Shown here piece after piece: positions 17,579 to 27,475 of a stretch of 64,000 bases of DNA. A program made the translations under genes and the position numbers. How positions within the stretch are numbered: the first letter of the stretch is position 1; each line of letters opens with the position of its first letter. This stretch comes from Acidobacteriota bacterium (GTDB taxonomy: Bacteria > Acidobacteriota > Terriglobia > Terriglobales > Acidobacteriaceae), in NCBI GenBank assembly GCA_021779935.1, contig JAJXZT010000028.1, forward strand, positions 1 to 64,000. Direction: 5' to 3'. A model generated the notes under the pieces. It was given only the letters and a program-made list of their open reading frames with translations. It ran no database searches and was not told the DNA's origin.

Positions 17579-18439
17579 TTACTCGCCGGACTTCGTTGGA
17601 GTGGGCATACCCAGTTCGCGCATCACCATCTGCAAATCTTTCCACGCCTCTTTCTTCTGGCGAGGATCGCGCAGCAGGTACGCCGGGTGATAGGTGACCG
17701 CAAGCCGCGTGGAGATGGCGGAATCATATTCAGGCGCGGACTTCGAGAGCATGGGACGAAAGTCGTAGATGCGCCCGCGCAGGTTCGCCATCGAGTCATT
17801 CACGCCAAGCAGGTTCTTGGCCGCAACAGCGCCCAGCGCCACGATGATCTTTGGCCGGACGACCGCGATCTGCCGCATCAGGAACGGAGAACAGGTGTCG
17901 CACTCTTCGCGCTCCGGCGTGCGGTTCTGCGGGGGACGGCACTTGACCACGTTCGCAATGTAGACATCCTCACGCCGGATGCCCATGGCGGAAATCATGT
18001 TGTTGAGCAATTGTCCGGCGCGTCCCACGAACGGTTCGCCCTGCTCGTCCTCATCCGCGCCCGGCCCTTCGCCGACAAACATGATGTCGGCCCTGGGATT
18101 GCCTACACCGAAAACGATTTGCTTGCGTCCGAGCTTGTGCAGCGGGCAGCGAGTGCAATCACCGAGGTCTTCGCGAATAACACGCAGTGCGGCGATGCGG
18201 TCCGAGACAGTTGATTTACGAGGCATTTCGGCGGCTGACTCCGTTTCCGTGGCGGCAACCGGCAACGGCTGCGCAGGCTCTTCCATCACCGCTGCGGCTT
18301 GTTCTTCACTCGCAGCCAGGCGTTCCAGCAGTTCCGGCGGAACCTCGCGCCGGTAGAAATCGTAGACTCCCATCTCGCGAAAAAAACGCAGGCGTTCGGC
18401 GGCGGCGGCGCGCGTGCGGGCATCCAGCGTCTTCGCCAT
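17579..18439 (-). CDS. Uracil-DNA glycosylase, family 4 (iron-sulfur)
   Basis: Removes uracil from DNA, starting base excision repair. Motifs: [22 protein letters not shown] in the active site, [13 protein letters not shown], and [14 protein letters not shown] at the C-terminus. Four Cys for the 4Fe-4S cluster include CTRCPL near residue 100 and the pair around CDTC. The first 80 residues are an extra, partly helical segment before the domain. Length 286. Between coaBC (4 bp upstream) and priA (4 bp downstream). Confidence 0.93.
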   Translation of the reverse strand: MAKTLDARTRAAAAERLRFFREMGVYDFYRREVPPELLERLAASEEQAAAVMEEPAQPLPVAATETESAAEMPRKSTVSDRIAALRVIREDLGDCTRCPLHKLGRKQIVFGVGNPRADIMFVGEGPGADEDEQGEPFVGRAGQLLNNMISAMGIRREDVYIANVVKCRPPQNRTPEREECDTCSPFLMRQIAVVRPKIIVALGAVAAKNLLGVNDSMANLRGRIYDFRPMLSKSAPEYDSAISTRLAVTYHPAYLLRDPRQKKEAWKDLQMVMRELGMPTPTKSGE

Positions 18440-18442
18440 CGG

Positions 18443-19675
18443 TCAGGCCTTCACGGAAACTGGAGTCGGGGTAAGCGAGCGGGTACGGCGCAGGCGCACC
18501 AGCACGTCGAGCACGCGCTGCGCCACCTCAAACTTCGAGCTCTCGGGAATTTCCAGCGCCTCGTCCCCGGTGATGATGGTGACCGCGTTGTTATCCGCGT
18601 TGAAGCCAATGCCGGCCTTCGAGACATCGTTGACCACGATTGCATCCACGCGCTTCGATTCCAGTTTCTTGCGCGCGTTTTCGATGATGTTCTCGGTCTC
18701 CGCGGCAAAGCCAATCAGTACGTGGCGGTCAAAACGCCGTGCGCCAAGTTCCCGCAGGATATCGCTGGTAGGTTCCAGTTCGAGTGCGACTCCCTGCTCG
18801 CGCTTGATCTTCTGCGAGGCAACGTTCTTCGGCTTGTAGTCGGAAATGGCTGCGGCCATGATGACCGATGTGGCGTCGGGATAGCGCAGCAGGAGCGCAT
18901 CGCGCATCTCCGCCACGGTCTCCACCGGAACAAATTCGCGCACCGTCGGCGGTATGAGCGAAGTGGGCCCGCTCACCAGCAGCACCTGCGCGCCACGACG
19001 CGCGGCCGCCTCCGCCAGCGCGTAACCCATCTTGCCACTGGAACGGTTGCCGATGAAGCGTACCGGGTCGATCGGCTCATACGTGGGACCGGCGCTGATA
19101 AGAACGGTTTCGTTCTTGAGGTCCTGGGTGACGCCGAGCGTTTCCATGACGGCATCGGCAATCGCTCCCACATCCGCCAGCCGCCCTTCTCCCACCATGC
19201 CACACGCGAGGTATCCCGTGCCCGGTTCCACGATGCGCACGCCTCGCTCGCGCAGTGTCTCCATGTTCTTGCGCGTCGCCGGATGTTGCCACATATTCAC
19301 GTTCATTGCCGGAGCGACCACCACCGGAGCCTTGGTGGCGAGATAAAGGGTGGAGAGAAAATCGTTGGCGAGACCGTTGGCAAATTTCGCGATGGTATCG
19401 GCCGTGGCGGGCACGACCACCAGGGCATCGATGGACTGGGCGACTGCAATGTGTTCCACCGCCGAGTCAAGGTTGGTATCGCCGGCGTTTTCGCCAAACA
19501 TGCCGGTGATGACCTTTTCTCCACTGAGCGCCGCAAATGTGAGCGGGCGGACGAACTCCTGCGCCGCGCTGGTCATCACGACCTGCACTCTTATTCCACG
19601 ATCCTGCAACTGGCGAACCAGTTCCGCGGCCTTATACGCCGCGATGCCGCCGGTTACGCCGAGCGCGATCTTCAT
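18443..19675 (-). CDS. coaBC: Bifunctional phosphopantothenoylcysteine decarboxylase/synthetase
   Basis: Two steps of coenzyme A synthesis: CoaB joins cysteine to phosphopantothenate, CoaC decarboxylates the product with FMN. The CoaC half (about 1-190) has the flavodoxin-like start ALGVTGGIAAYKAAEL, PAMNVNMW and the catalytic Cys loop GYLACGMVGEGR. The CoaB half begins ISAGPTYEPIDPVRFI with NRSSGKMGYALA. Length 410 is usual. Shine-Dalgarno AAGGA lies 6 nt before ATG. rpoZ lies upstream, 108 bp away. Confidence 0.96.
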   Translation of the reverse strand: MKIALGVTGGIAAYKAAELVRQLQDRGIRVQVVMTSAAQEFVRPLTFAALSGEKVITGMFGENAGDTNLDSAVEHIAVAQSIDALVVVPATADTIAKFANGLANDFLSTLYLATKAPVVVAPAMNVNMWQHPATRKNMETLRERGVRIVEPGTGYLACGMVGEGRLADVGAIADAVMETLGVTQDLKNETVLISAGPTYEPIDPVRFIGNRSSGKMGYALAEAAARRGAQVLLVSGPTSLIPPTVREFVPVETVAEMRDALLLRYPDATSVIMAAAISDYKPKNVASQKIKREQGVALELEPTSDILRELGARRFDRHVLIGFAAETENIIENARKKLESKRVDAIVVNDVSKAGIGFNADNNAVTIITGDEALEIPESSKFEVAQRVLDVLVRLRRTRSLTPTPVSVKA

Positions 19676-19783
19676 AACGATTCCTTCGGCGCATGTCGCC
19701 GGAATTCTCTACCCGATTGGATGCCGTGCGCACACAGAAGTGGCATGCGGCGCGCAAGTGCACGCCAACCGGCAGTTCCGAGC

Positions 19784-20017
19784 CTACTTTTGGGAGCCGG
19801 GTTCCGCGACCAATTCGGGCTGCTCCGATTCCGCAGCCTCCTTGCCGGGAATCAACCACTTGATCTTGTCGGCCTGGATTTCCTGTTCGGCGATGCGGCA
19901 CGGCTTGCGCGAACCCGTATCGACGAGCGGCAACGCTCCGGACTGAATCTGCCGGGCGCGGCGCGCGGCCACCAGGATGTAACGGTAATTGCTATCGAAG
20001 CCCTTATACAGTTCCAT
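19784..20017 (-). CDS. rpoZ: RNA polymerase omega subunit
   Basis: Small RNA polymerase subunit that chaperones beta'. The 77 residues include SNYRYILVAARRARQIQSGA, the conserved family core. The C-terminal half carries a longer Glu/Pro-rich tail than in E. coli. Position between gmk and coaBC is the standard arrangement gmk-rpoZ-coaBC. A GGGGGAAG sits right before the ATG. Confidence 0.9.
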   Translation of the reverse strand: MELYKGFDSNYRYILVAARRARQIQSGALPLVDTGSRKPCRIAEQEIQADKIKWLIPGKEAAESEQPELVAEPGSQK

Positions 20018-20025
20018 GCTTCCCC

Positions 20026-20733
20026 CTAATTCGAAACCACGGATGACTCCGAACCACGAAACGTCGCCAGGATCGACTGGATGCTGGCGCGCATGTTGGC
20101 GAGGCGGTATAGCTCCGCCAACCGAAACAGCTCTTGTTCCTCGACGGAAGGTTCCCGTCCGGTGGTGCGAATTCGCTCCGACAAGACGATGGCCTTCAGC
20201 GCGTCGATGGAATCCTCGAGCAGGTCATTCACGAGAATATAGTCATAATTCCCGTAATTCTCAATCTCCCGCGAGGCGGTTTGCAAGCGCCGAAGGATTA
20301 CGTCGTCCGGTACGTTCTCCGCCGAACTCCGCCTGCGAAGCCGTTTTTCCAGTTCAATGCGCGAGGGCGGCAGGATAAAAATACTGATCGCATCCGGCAG
20401 TTTTTTCTGCAATTGCGAGGCGCCCTGCACGTCGATATCGAGCAAAAGGTCGTGACCGCGTTTGCCGGCTTCGTCAAGGAAGCGCCGGGCCGTACCGTAG
20501 TAGTTGCCGAAGACGTCGGCGTATTCGAGGAAGGCATCGCGGCGGATCATCGCCTCGAACTCGTCACGTCCGATGTAGAAATACTCGCGCCCGTTGGTCT
20601 CGCTGCCGCGCGGCTTGCGCGTGGTATAGGAGACGGAGAAATCCATCTCTCCGACGGTCTGCCGGATTTCATTCACCAATGTCGACTTACCGGAGCCCGA
20701 TGGCGCCGAGATAATAAATACCAGCCCGCTCAT
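20026..20733 (-). CDS. gmk: Guanylate kinase
   Basis: Phosphorylates GMP to GDP. It has the P-loop SAPSGSGKSTL (residues 9-19), the GMP-binding TTRKPRGSETNGREYFYI and the lid Arg pair in RLRRRSSAENVPDD. LLDIDVQGASQL is the catalytic-strand motif. It has 235 residues with a C-terminal tail of about 30. Its ATG overlaps the yicC stop by 4 bp, so translation is coupled. Confidence 0.96.
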   Translation of the reverse strand: MSGLVFIISAPSGSGKSTLVNEIRQTVGEMDFSVSYTTRKPRGSETNGREYFYIGRDEFEAMIRRDAFLEYADVFGNYYGTARRFLDEAGKRGHDLLLDIDVQGASQLQKKLPDAISIFILPPSRIELEKRLRRRSSAENVPDDVILRRLQTASREIENYGNYDYILVNDLLEDSIDALKAIVLSERIRTTGREPSVEEQELFRLAELYRLANMRASIQSILATFRGSESSVVSN

Positions 20734-21617
20734 TCGATGTTCTGCACCTGTTCTCGCGACTTCTCGATATCCGATTTCAGCGCCAGCCCCAGCTCGGTGA
20801 TGCGCAGGGCTTCCCCGGCGACTCCCGAGGTTTTGGAAAGCATGGTGTTGGCCTCGCGACTCATCTCCTGCAAAAGGAAATCCAGTTTCTTCCCAACTTC
20901 ATCGCCATCACCCAGCAGGCCAAGGAAGTGGCTGATATGGGTCTTCATGCGAACAATCTCTTCCTGGATGTCGCTGCGTTCGGCCAGCATCGCGGCCTCC
21001 TGCAGGATGCGGTCCGGATCGGCCTGCGCGCCAAGAAGCTCCTGCATTCTCGACTGCACTTTTTCGAGATAGGCCTTCAACACGGCGCCGCGAAACTTCT
21101 CAATCTCGATGGTCGTGCGCTCCATTTGCTTCATGCGCTCGCGGAGTTCACGCGCCATGCCTTCGCCCTCGTGCGCGCGCATCGCGTTCAACAGCACAAT
21201 CGCCTCTTCCATCTTCGCCGAGAGAACGGCTTCCATCGCCTCACCCTGCGGCATTTCGACGGCCGCAACCAGCACGCCATTGATGCGGAAAATCGCGTTG
21301 AGATCGGGCTCGCCCGAAATCCCCAGTTCCTCCGCGGCACGGCGGAAGGCATGCACGTATCCGGCGACAAGTTCGCGGTTTACGCTGACCGCCGCGGCTT
21401 CGCTGCGCTCCAGCGTGAGCGTCAACTCAATGTGGCCGCGATGCAGGCGCTCCTTGAAAATGCGGCGCACCTTCTGTTCCAGTGCGTCGCTGTTGGACGG
21501 CATACGCAAGTGGAGATCAAGAAAGCGGTGGTTGACGGACTTCAGGGAGATGGTAAAGGCCGTATCGCCGTGCTGCCCCTTCACCTGCGCGTAACCCGTC
21601 ATGGACCGTATGCTCAT
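20730..21617 (-). CDS. yicC: YicC-family endoribonuclease
   Basis: YicC proteins are hexameric RNases; E. coli YicC trims or degrades certain small RNAs. The start IRSMTGYAQVKG and SLKSVNHRFLDLHLRMP are the family hallmarks. The C-terminal DUF1732 part shows DIQEEIVRMKTHISHF and KLDFLLQEMSREANTMLSK. Length 295 is typical. In many bacteria yicC precedes gmk, as here. Confidence 0.94.
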   Translation of the reverse strand: MSIRSMTGYAQVKGQHGDTAFTISLKSVNHRFLDLHLRMPSNSDALEQKVRRIFKERLHRGHIELTLTLERSEAAAVSVNRELVAGYVHAFRRAAEELGISGEPDLNAIFRINGVLVAAVEMPQGEAMEAVLSAKMEEAIVLLNAMRAHEGEGMARELRERMKQMERTTIEIEKFRGAVLKAYLEKVQSRMQELLGAQADPDRILQEAAMLAERSDIQEEIVRMKTHISHFLGLLGDGDEVGKKLDFLLQEMSREANTMLSKTSGVAGEALRITELGLALKSDIEKSREQVQNIE

Positions 21618-21621
21618 ATCT

Positions 21622-23475
21622 TTATTCCAATTCCAGGGAGCTCGCGGTTGACTTCGGCGACTCCAGATCTACAAACTGCAAATCATACAGGCGACGGTAA
21701 ATTCCAAGCCGCCCCATCAGGTCGTCGTGGGGGCCGATGTCGCTGATGGCGCCGTTTTCCAGCACGGCGATGCGGTCCGCGCGCCGGACAGTGGAAAGCC
21801 TGTGAGCAATCACCAGCACGGTCCGGCCAACCATAAGGTTCTGCAACGCGGCCTGCACCAGCGACTCCGATTCACTGTCGAGCGCCGAAGTCGCTTCGTC
21901 GAGAATCAGGATGGGCGCGTTCTTCAGCAGCGCGCGGGCAATGCTCAACCGCTGGCGCTGTCCGCCGGAGAGCCGGAAGCCGCGCTCGCCGATCACGGTG
22001 TCGTAGCCATCGGGCATTTCCAGGATGAACTCGTGCGCCAGGGCTGCGCGGGCCGCCTCTTCCACGGCTTTCAGGGAGACGTGCGGCTGTCCGTAGGCGA
22101 TGTTGTTGCGCACGGTGTCGTTGAACAGGATCGTATCCTGCGTGACGATTCCCACCTGCGAGCGCAGCGAATCCAGCGTCACGTCACGCACATCGTGGCC
22201 GTCAATGAGGATCTGGCCGCCGGTGACGTCGAAGAAGCGCGGGATGAGGTGGACGAGGGTGGACTTGCCCGAGCCGCTCGAACCGACAATCGCCAATACT
22301 TCGCCACGTCTCACTTCCAGGCTGATGCCGTTGAGCACTTCGCGCTGATCGTCGGTATCGGGATAAGAAAAGCGCACATCCTCGAAGCGGACACTGTCGT
22401 GGAAGGGCGGAAGTGCAACCGCGCGATGTTTCTCGCGTACTTCGTCTTCCGCGTCCATGAAGTCGAAGATGGAACTCGACGCGCCGACCGCCTGCTGGAA
22501 GTTGTTGTAGAAGCCGGCGAACTTGCGAACAGGATCGTAAAGTTTGATGACCGCGATGATAAACGCGAAGAAGACACCGAGCGTAAAGGCGCCATGGTTG
22601 ATGCGGTCGCGCCCGAGCAGCAGCAGGAAAGCCACCGCGACCGAGCCGAGGATGTCCATCAGCGGCGAGCTCACGGCCGCGGCGCTTACCGAGCGCAGGT
22701 TGGCACGGAACAACCGCTTGGCCGCGCCACGGAAGCGCATGATCTCCCACGCTTCGGTGACGAACGCCTTGACGATGCGGTTGCCGGTGATGGTCTCGTG
22801 CAGGATGTTCTGGATTTCGGCCAGCTTGTCCTGCCCCTTGCGCGTCGTCTTGCGCACCCGGCGACCGATGCGTCCGGCGGAGACGACAATGATCGGAATA
22901 AATATCAGCAGGACCCAGGCCAGTTTGCCGCCGAGGGCAATAACCACGCCGGCGATGAAAATGAGGGTGAAGAACTGCTGGAGAAAATCCGCCAGCACGC
23001 TCGACATCGCAAACTGTACCTTCTCGATGTCGTTAATGATGGCCGACACCAATTCGCCGGTCGGATGCTTCTGGAAAAACGCGGCCGAGCGGCGGAGAAC
23101 CGAACTGTAGACGTCATTGCGCAGGTCCGTGATCAGTCCCAGGCCGGCATAATTCACCAGGTAGGTCCCGGTAAAGTCGCAGATCCCCTTGAGCACCGTG
23201 GACATTACGAGGGCATAAGCCACGGCTGTCCAGGCGTTGTGAAAATGGGCGGGGACGAATGACTGAAGATAGACGGTGTGGTGGGTGATGGGCACGGTGA
23301 ACAACACGATGTCCTGCGACTGCGAGGCCGGAACGAGCACGCGGTCCACCATCGGACGAACCAGCAGGAGACGAAAGGCCTCAAACATCCCAACCAAAGC
23401 CATCAACACTACGGCGCTGAAAAGTTGAAGCCAGTAGGGCCGGACGTACCAGATCAGTCGGATCACACGGCGCAT
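21622..23475 (-). CDS. MsbA-like ABC exporter (fused permease and ATPase)
   Basis: Half-transporter with six membrane helices (about residues 1-310) and a C-terminal ATPase. Walker A is GSSGSGKSTL, the signature LSGGQRQRLSIARAL and Walker B ILILDEATSALD. It is closest in layout to lipid A/lipid flippases of the MsbA group, but many subfamilies share this form, so substrate is unproven. ATG 23475 was chosen because AGGAG lies 6 nt upstream; this gives 617 residues starting MRRVIRLIWYV. It is 4 bp downstream of the yicC coding frame, in the same minus-strand run. Confidence 0.88.
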   Translation of the reverse strand: MRRVIRLIWYVRPYWLQLFSAVVLMALVGMFEAFRLLLVRPMVDRVLVPASQSQDIVLFTVPITHHTVYLQSFVPAHFHNAWTAVAYALVMSTVLKGICDFTGTYLVNYAGLGLITDLRNDVYSSVLRRSAAFFQKHPTGELVSAIINDIEKVQFAMSSVLADFLQQFFTLIFIAGVVIALGGKLAWVLLIFIPIIVVSAGRIGRRVRKTTRKGQDKLAEIQNILHETITGNRIVKAFVTEAWEIMRFRGAAKRLFRANLRSVSAAAVSSPLMDILGSVAVAFLLLLGRDRINHGAFTLGVFFAFIIAVIKLYDPVRKFAGFYNNFQQAVGASSSIFDFMDAEDEVREKHRAVALPPFHDSVRFEDVRFSYPDTDDQREVLNGISLEVRRGEVLAIVGSSGSGKSTLVHLIPRFFDVTGGQILIDGHDVRDVTLDSLRSQVGIVTQDTILFNDTVRNNIAYGQPHVSLKAVEEAARAALAHEFILEMPDGYDTVIGERGFRLSGGQRQRLSIARALLKNAPILILDEATSALDSESESLVQAALQNLMVGRTVLVIAHRLSTVRRADRIAVLENGAISDIGPHDDLMGRLGIYRRLYDLQFVDLESPKSTASSLELE

Positions 23476-23630
23476 GATGCTCCTTTGCGGGAGCACTGCC
23501 GGCCAGAGGCAACGGGCGCGCGCCACCTGTGCGAGATGGAAACTCTACGAGACAAGGAACCTATTCTATCGGAGACGCCCGCGCGACGCACGGGCCCACA
23601 TCACATCAGGCAATTAGCGCAACGCACGTG

Positions 23631-24587
23631 TCAGCGCGGGCTGTCCCGGTGACTGCACTTTACCCGGTAACCCGCCTTTGTCAGCCGCTTCTTCACTTCC
23701 TCGGCAATCAGCACGGAACGGTGCTGTCCGCCGGTGCAGCCGAAGGCGATCGTCAGGTAACTCTTGCCCTCGGCAATGTAGTGCGGCAGCAGGTAAACCA
23801 GCAGGTCGGAAATGCGGTCGATGAATTCGCCGGTCTGCGGGAACGAGCGGATGTACTTGGCAACCTTCGGGTGTCTCCCGGTCAGCGGGCGGAATTGTGG
23901 AACGAAATGCGGGTTCGGAAGGAAGCGCACGTCAAAGACAAGGTCTGCTTCTTCCGGAATGCCGTTGCGGAAACCAAAACTCACGGTGGAAATAAGGATC
24001 GTCTTGGGACGCGGCGCATCGCCCTGGACAAGCTGGATGATGTGATCGCGCAACTCGTGGACGTTGAATTTCGACGTGTCGATGACGGTATCGGCCAGAG
24101 CGCGGATCGGAGCCAGACGGCGGCGCTCGTCGTCAATGGAGCGTTCCACGGAACTCTTTGCACCCAGCGGATGGGGCCGTCGCGTTTCACTGAACCGCCG
24201 CAGAAGCACGCTGTTGGAACTGTCCAGGTAGATCAGCGTGGTCGTGAGATGGCCCTTCATGTTCTCCAGGATCGACGGGATGCGGTCAAGCCGGCTGCCC
24301 TCGCGGATGTCCACCACCATCGCGGCGTTCAGTTCCTGCCGCGACTCCTGCAACAGCTCGCAGAAATTCGGGATCAGTTCAACCGGCAAGTTGTCGACGC
24401 AGTAATATCCAAGGTCCTCGAAGACCTTCAACGCGGAAAGCTTTCCCGAACCGCTGAGTCCGGTAATCATGACCAGCCGAGGGGAAGGGGTGTCGGGGGT
24501 ATGACGGACACCGGTCGCATTTTCGACGGGATCGAGGCCAGCGGCGATTTTCTTCCGCGATGCTGCCGTGTTGGGAGTCTTCCTCAT
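23631..24587 (-). CDS. rapZ: RapZ/YvcJ-family nucleotide-binding protein
   Basis: P-loop protein. In E. coli RapZ steers RNase E to the GlmZ small RNA; in other phyla (YvcJ) the role is unclear. It has 318 residues. ITGLSGSGKLSAL is the Walker A region, with Leu instead of Ser/Thr directly after Lys. GYYCVDNLPVELIP follows and is highly conserved. The C-terminal half ends GCTGGQHRSVLIAEEV, the family's second hallmark. The first 35 residues are an extra tail. No glmS or hpr-like PTS gene is adjacent, but hpf and rpoN are, a frequent neighbourhood. Confidence 0.88.
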   Translation of the reverse strand: MRKTPNTAASRKKIAAGLDPVENATGVRHTPDTPSPRLVMITGLSGSGKLSALKVFEDLGYYCVDNLPVELIPNFCELLQESRQELNAAMVVDIREGSRLDRIPSILENMKGHLTTTLIYLDSSNSVLLRRFSETRRPHPLGAKSSVERSIDDERRRLAPIRALADTVIDTSKFNVHELRDHIIQLVQGDAPRPKTILISTVSFGFRNGIPEEADLVFDVRFLPNPHFVPQFRPLTGRHPKVAKYIRSFPQTGEFIDRISDLLVYLLPHYIAEGKSYLTIAFGCTGGQHRSVLIAEEVKKRLTKAGYRVKCSHRDSPR

Positions 24588-24697
24588 AAGGCCTTGGCCC
24601 GTGCCCTTCTTAAACTAAAACACATTAGATTGTTGAGGGATTCGAACGTGAGCAGAAGATATCAGCTTCCCCTGTCCGGTGGAAACCAAAAAGCGGA

Positions 24698-24717
24698 AGG
24701 GGCGCCGCAGCGCCCCT
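24698..24717 (-). terminator. Terminator after hpf
   Basis: AGGGGCGC (24698-24705) pairs with GCGCCCCT (24710-24717) around a 4-nt loop. On the minus strand it is followed by TTCCGCTTTTTGG. It lies 12 bp after the hpf stop. Confidence 0.7.
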
Positions 24718-24728
24718 CTCCGGGCCCA

Positions 24729-25322
24729 TTATGGAGCTTCAATCAGCTCCAGCTTCCCATCCTTCGTCCGGTGGAGCACTCGCACCTTTCCCTTTGCGTC
24801 GCTGAAGACAAACACCTCGCGATCCCGGAATTCGCACTCCTTGATCGCCTCTTCAATCGTCATCGGACGCAGCGCGACAGAATCGTGGTTCTGCACCAGG
24901 TGCGCTTCCGTCGTCTTGGTTTGACGGGGGAATTTATGCACGACAACCGGAACGGCGGTATTCTGCGTAGCGCCCACCGCCATTTGCAGTTCTATGTCCG
25001 GCGCCTCCCTTTTCCACTTGGACTTGGTCACCCGCTTGGTATCCCGCTTGCGCCCGTTCAACTTCAGCGCCTGTTTTTCAATGTGATTGAGCGCCGCATT
25101 AATCGCGACGTTCATCTCACCCGCCTCCCCCAGTCCAACCAGGAGCTTTGTGCGGTGTGTAACGGCTATTTCCGCGATACGGCGCTGTTTTTCCGCCGTC
25201 AGGATGACCTTGGTCTTGAAGTTGTCGCCTAGGATTTTGTTTAACTTGGAAAGTCCGGATTCGACTTCCTTGCGGATTTTGGGAGTGATTTCAAACTGCC
25301 TGCCGGTGTATTCGACGTTCAT
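24729..25322 (-). CDS. hpf: Ribosome hibernation-promoting factor, long form
   Basis: Binds the 30S decoding region and dimerises 70S ribosomes to 100S in stationary phase. The N-terminal S30AE domain starts MNVEYTGRQFEITPKIRKEV. The C-terminal domain (about 135-195) carries KPMTIEEAIKE-like sequence (here LRPMTIEEAIKECEF) and VLHRTKDGKLELIE, the dimerisation module. Length 197 is the long type. AAGGAGGGG lies 5 nt before ATG 25322. Between rpoN and rapZ, a classical cluster (rpoN-hpf-rapZ). Confidence 0.93.
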   Translation of the reverse strand: MNVEYTGRQFEITPKIRKEVESGLSKLNKILGDNFKTKVILTAEKQRRIAEIAVTHRTKLLVGLGEAGEMNVAINAALNHIEKQALKLNGRKRDTKRVTKSKWKREAPDIELQMAVGATQNTAVPVVVHKFPRQTKTTEAHLVQNHDSVALRPMTIEEAIKECEFRDREVFVFSDAKGKVRVLHRTKDGKLELIEAP

Positions 25323-25623
25323 TGACTCCCCTCCTTGGTCCGGGGACCTGCCCAAACACGGGCAAAAAACCAGAACATTCTGCCACTCGGCACTGCGGCC
25401 CCGCGGTAGCGGCCGGTCTGCCGGACATCCAGCCCCGTAGATCGACCGTTAACGGCCGCTGCACCGCCCCGCCCGCCCCGAAACAGGCGCCGGGGGTTTC
25501 GTTATATCAGATGGCGGGAGAGTGAGCAAAAGTCGTGCACCTTCAGCGAACACTTTGGTCATCGTTTCATTCGGGTATGGGATCACGGCGAAATCAGGCA
25601 GCGAGCGGACGAAGAGATTGGCG
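25323..25623. other. Gap of 301 bp between rpoN and hpf
   Basis: No gene seen. It must hold the hpf promoter (minus strand) and the 3' end of the rpoN transcript. A CGAAAC/GTTTCG inverted pair with an internal GGCGCC is near 25480-25505. I found no convincing sigma54 -24/-12 element. Confidence 0.5.
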
Positions 25624-27282
25624 CTAGCTCTTGACGCGGCGCTGATGGGTGGAGGGAATCTTCATGTCTTCGCGATATTTCGCCACCGTCCGCCGCGTCA
25701 CCTGTATCCCCTGCGATTGCAGGATGCGGGTGATCTGTTCGTCGGTAAGCGGTCTGGCCGGGTCTTCTTCCTCGATCAATTTCTTCACGCGGCGCTTGAG
25801 GATCAACAACGACGTCCCGCCGCCTTCCGGGCCGTTGACGCTTTCACTGAAGAAGTAGCGCAGTTCGAAGACGCCCTGCGGCGTGTGAGCGTACTTGTTG
25901 GCGACCGCGCGGCTCACCGTCGAGGGATGCACGCCGATCTCTTCCGCCACATCCTTGATCATCATCGGTTTCAGGAAATCGATGCCGTGATCGAGGAATT
26001 CTTCCTGCCGTCCGACAATCGCATAGCAAACCTTCATGATCGTCTGCTTGCGCTGCTCGATGTTCTTGATGAGCTGGATTGCCGACTTGTAGCGTTCCTT
26101 GACGTAGTTGCGGACATCTTTCTCCGCGGCGTCGCGGCTCAGCAGTTTTTTATACGTCGGATTCAGGCGAAGCTGCGGCAAATCATCGTCGTTCATCACC
26201 ACCAGGTATTCGTCGCCCTGCTTGATGATCGCCACATCGGGCTCGATCAGCCGCGTCTCCGGCTTGTTGTAGCGCAGCCCAGGCTTGGGATCGAGCGTGC
26301 GAATGAAGCATACGCATTCCTGCACTCGCTCCGGCGTGCGATTAATTGCCTTGGCAATTTCCTTGATCTGCTTGTTCTGAAGGTGGTGCAGGTGCTGGTC
26401 GACGATGGCCATCGAGTCTTCCAGCAACTCGGGCATATTCACCTCGCCGCCGCGCTCTTCATGCTCGTTGCGCAGGTTTTCCAACTGCGACAACAGGCAC
26501 TCGCGCAAATCGCGCGATGCGGATCCCACCGGGTCCATCTGCCGCACCAGGTCAATCGCTTCATGCAGCGCATCGCGTCCGAAGAGAGAATGCGAGGGAT
26601 GTTCCGGCTTGCGCACCAGTTGCGGCCCCGCCTGCGACGCGGCGGACGCCTCACCCGTGCCTGCATCCACGCTGGGCTGCACCGGCAGCTCGGAACTTTC
26701 TTCCGCTTTCTCGCCCGCTTCGGGCTCCGCACCGGAGTATGTCTCTTCCGACGCCATCGCGAGCAGTTCTTCGTCCGATGCCAGCAGGTATCCGTCTTCG
26801 CTCAGGTTTCCGATGACCAGTTCGGCGGCGGCGCGCACGTCTTCTTTCACGTGCATGGCCCCAAGCTGCCACATCAGGTGATCGGTGAGCGTTGCCGGCT
26901 TGGAGAGGAAATTTTCAAACGAGGGTTTTTCGATCGACTCCATCTCGCTGGAACTGCGATAGCCGGGGTCGAGATATTCCTGGAAGAACGACCCAAAGTC
27001 GATTTCCTCGAACGGATCCTTTTCACCATCCGGGATCACCGAGGGCTCTTCCGCCGCGATGGTTTCGCGTTCGCGCTGTTCTTCGCGCGCGCCCACCTCG
27101 TCCAGCGTCGGAACCGACTCAAGGTACTCGTCGAGTACGGGGTTTTCCACCATTTCCTCGTTAATCATGTCCTTGAGCTCAAGTTTATTGAGCGCAAGCA
27201 CGCTGACCATCTGGACAAGTCCAGGAGTCAGGATCTGCTTCTGCGACACTTTGAGGTTCAGTCTAGGTTGCAGTAACACCAT
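25624..27282 (-). CDS. rpoN: RNA polymerase sigma-54 factor
   Basis: Alternative sigma factor that needs AAA+ activators and reads -24/-12 promoters. Region I is Gln/Leu-rich (SQKQILTPGLVQMVSVLALN). Region II is long and acidic (about residues 55-230), longer than in E. coli. The core-binding domain follows, and the RpoN box TRRTVAKYREDMKIP lies near the C-terminus. Length 552. LptB is the next gene downstream, which matches the common lptB-rpoN-hpf order seen in proteobacteria. Confidence 0.96.
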   Translation of the reverse strand: MVLLQPRLNLKVSQKQILTPGLVQMVSVLALNKLELKDMINEEMVENPVLDEYLESVPTLDEVGAREEQRERETIAAEEPSVIPDGEKDPFEEIDFGSFFQEYLDPGYRSSSEMESIEKPSFENFLSKPATLTDHLMWQLGAMHVKEDVRAAAELVIGNLSEDGYLLASDEELLAMASEETYSGAEPEAGEKAEESSELPVQPSVDAGTGEASAASQAGPQLVRKPEHPSHSLFGRDALHEAIDLVRQMDPVGSASRDLRECLLSQLENLRNEHEERGGEVNMPELLEDSMAIVDQHLHHLQNKQIKEIAKAINRTPERVQECVCFIRTLDPKPGLRYNKPETRLIEPDVAIIKQGDEYLVVMNDDDLPQLRLNPTYKKLLSRDAAEKDVRNYVKERYKSAIQLIKNIEQRKQTIMKVCYAIVGRQEEFLDHGIDFLKPMMIKDVAEEIGVHPSTVSRAVANKYAHTPQGVFELRYFFSESVNGPEGGGTSLLILKRRVKKLIEEEDPARPLTDEQITRILQSQGIQVTRRTVAKYREDMKIPSTHQRRVKS

Positions 27283-27475
27283 GATTGGCCAGAGAAACGA
27301 GGAAAATGTACGTCTCCATTCTAACTCACAAGAGCACGGTTGAGGCGATTCCAGTTCGCGGAAAATGCGGTCTCCGTCGCACCCGGACTTTCGTAACGGG
27401 ATTGTTGCACGAATGAAACTTTACGAAAGACGATTCGGCGCGATTGCTGCTGCCGCAATCTTGTGCATGCGTCGC

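Noticed and set aside
25522-27276. 584-aa plus-strand frame
   Set aside because: Complete shadow of rpoN; His/Arg/Leu-rich composition.
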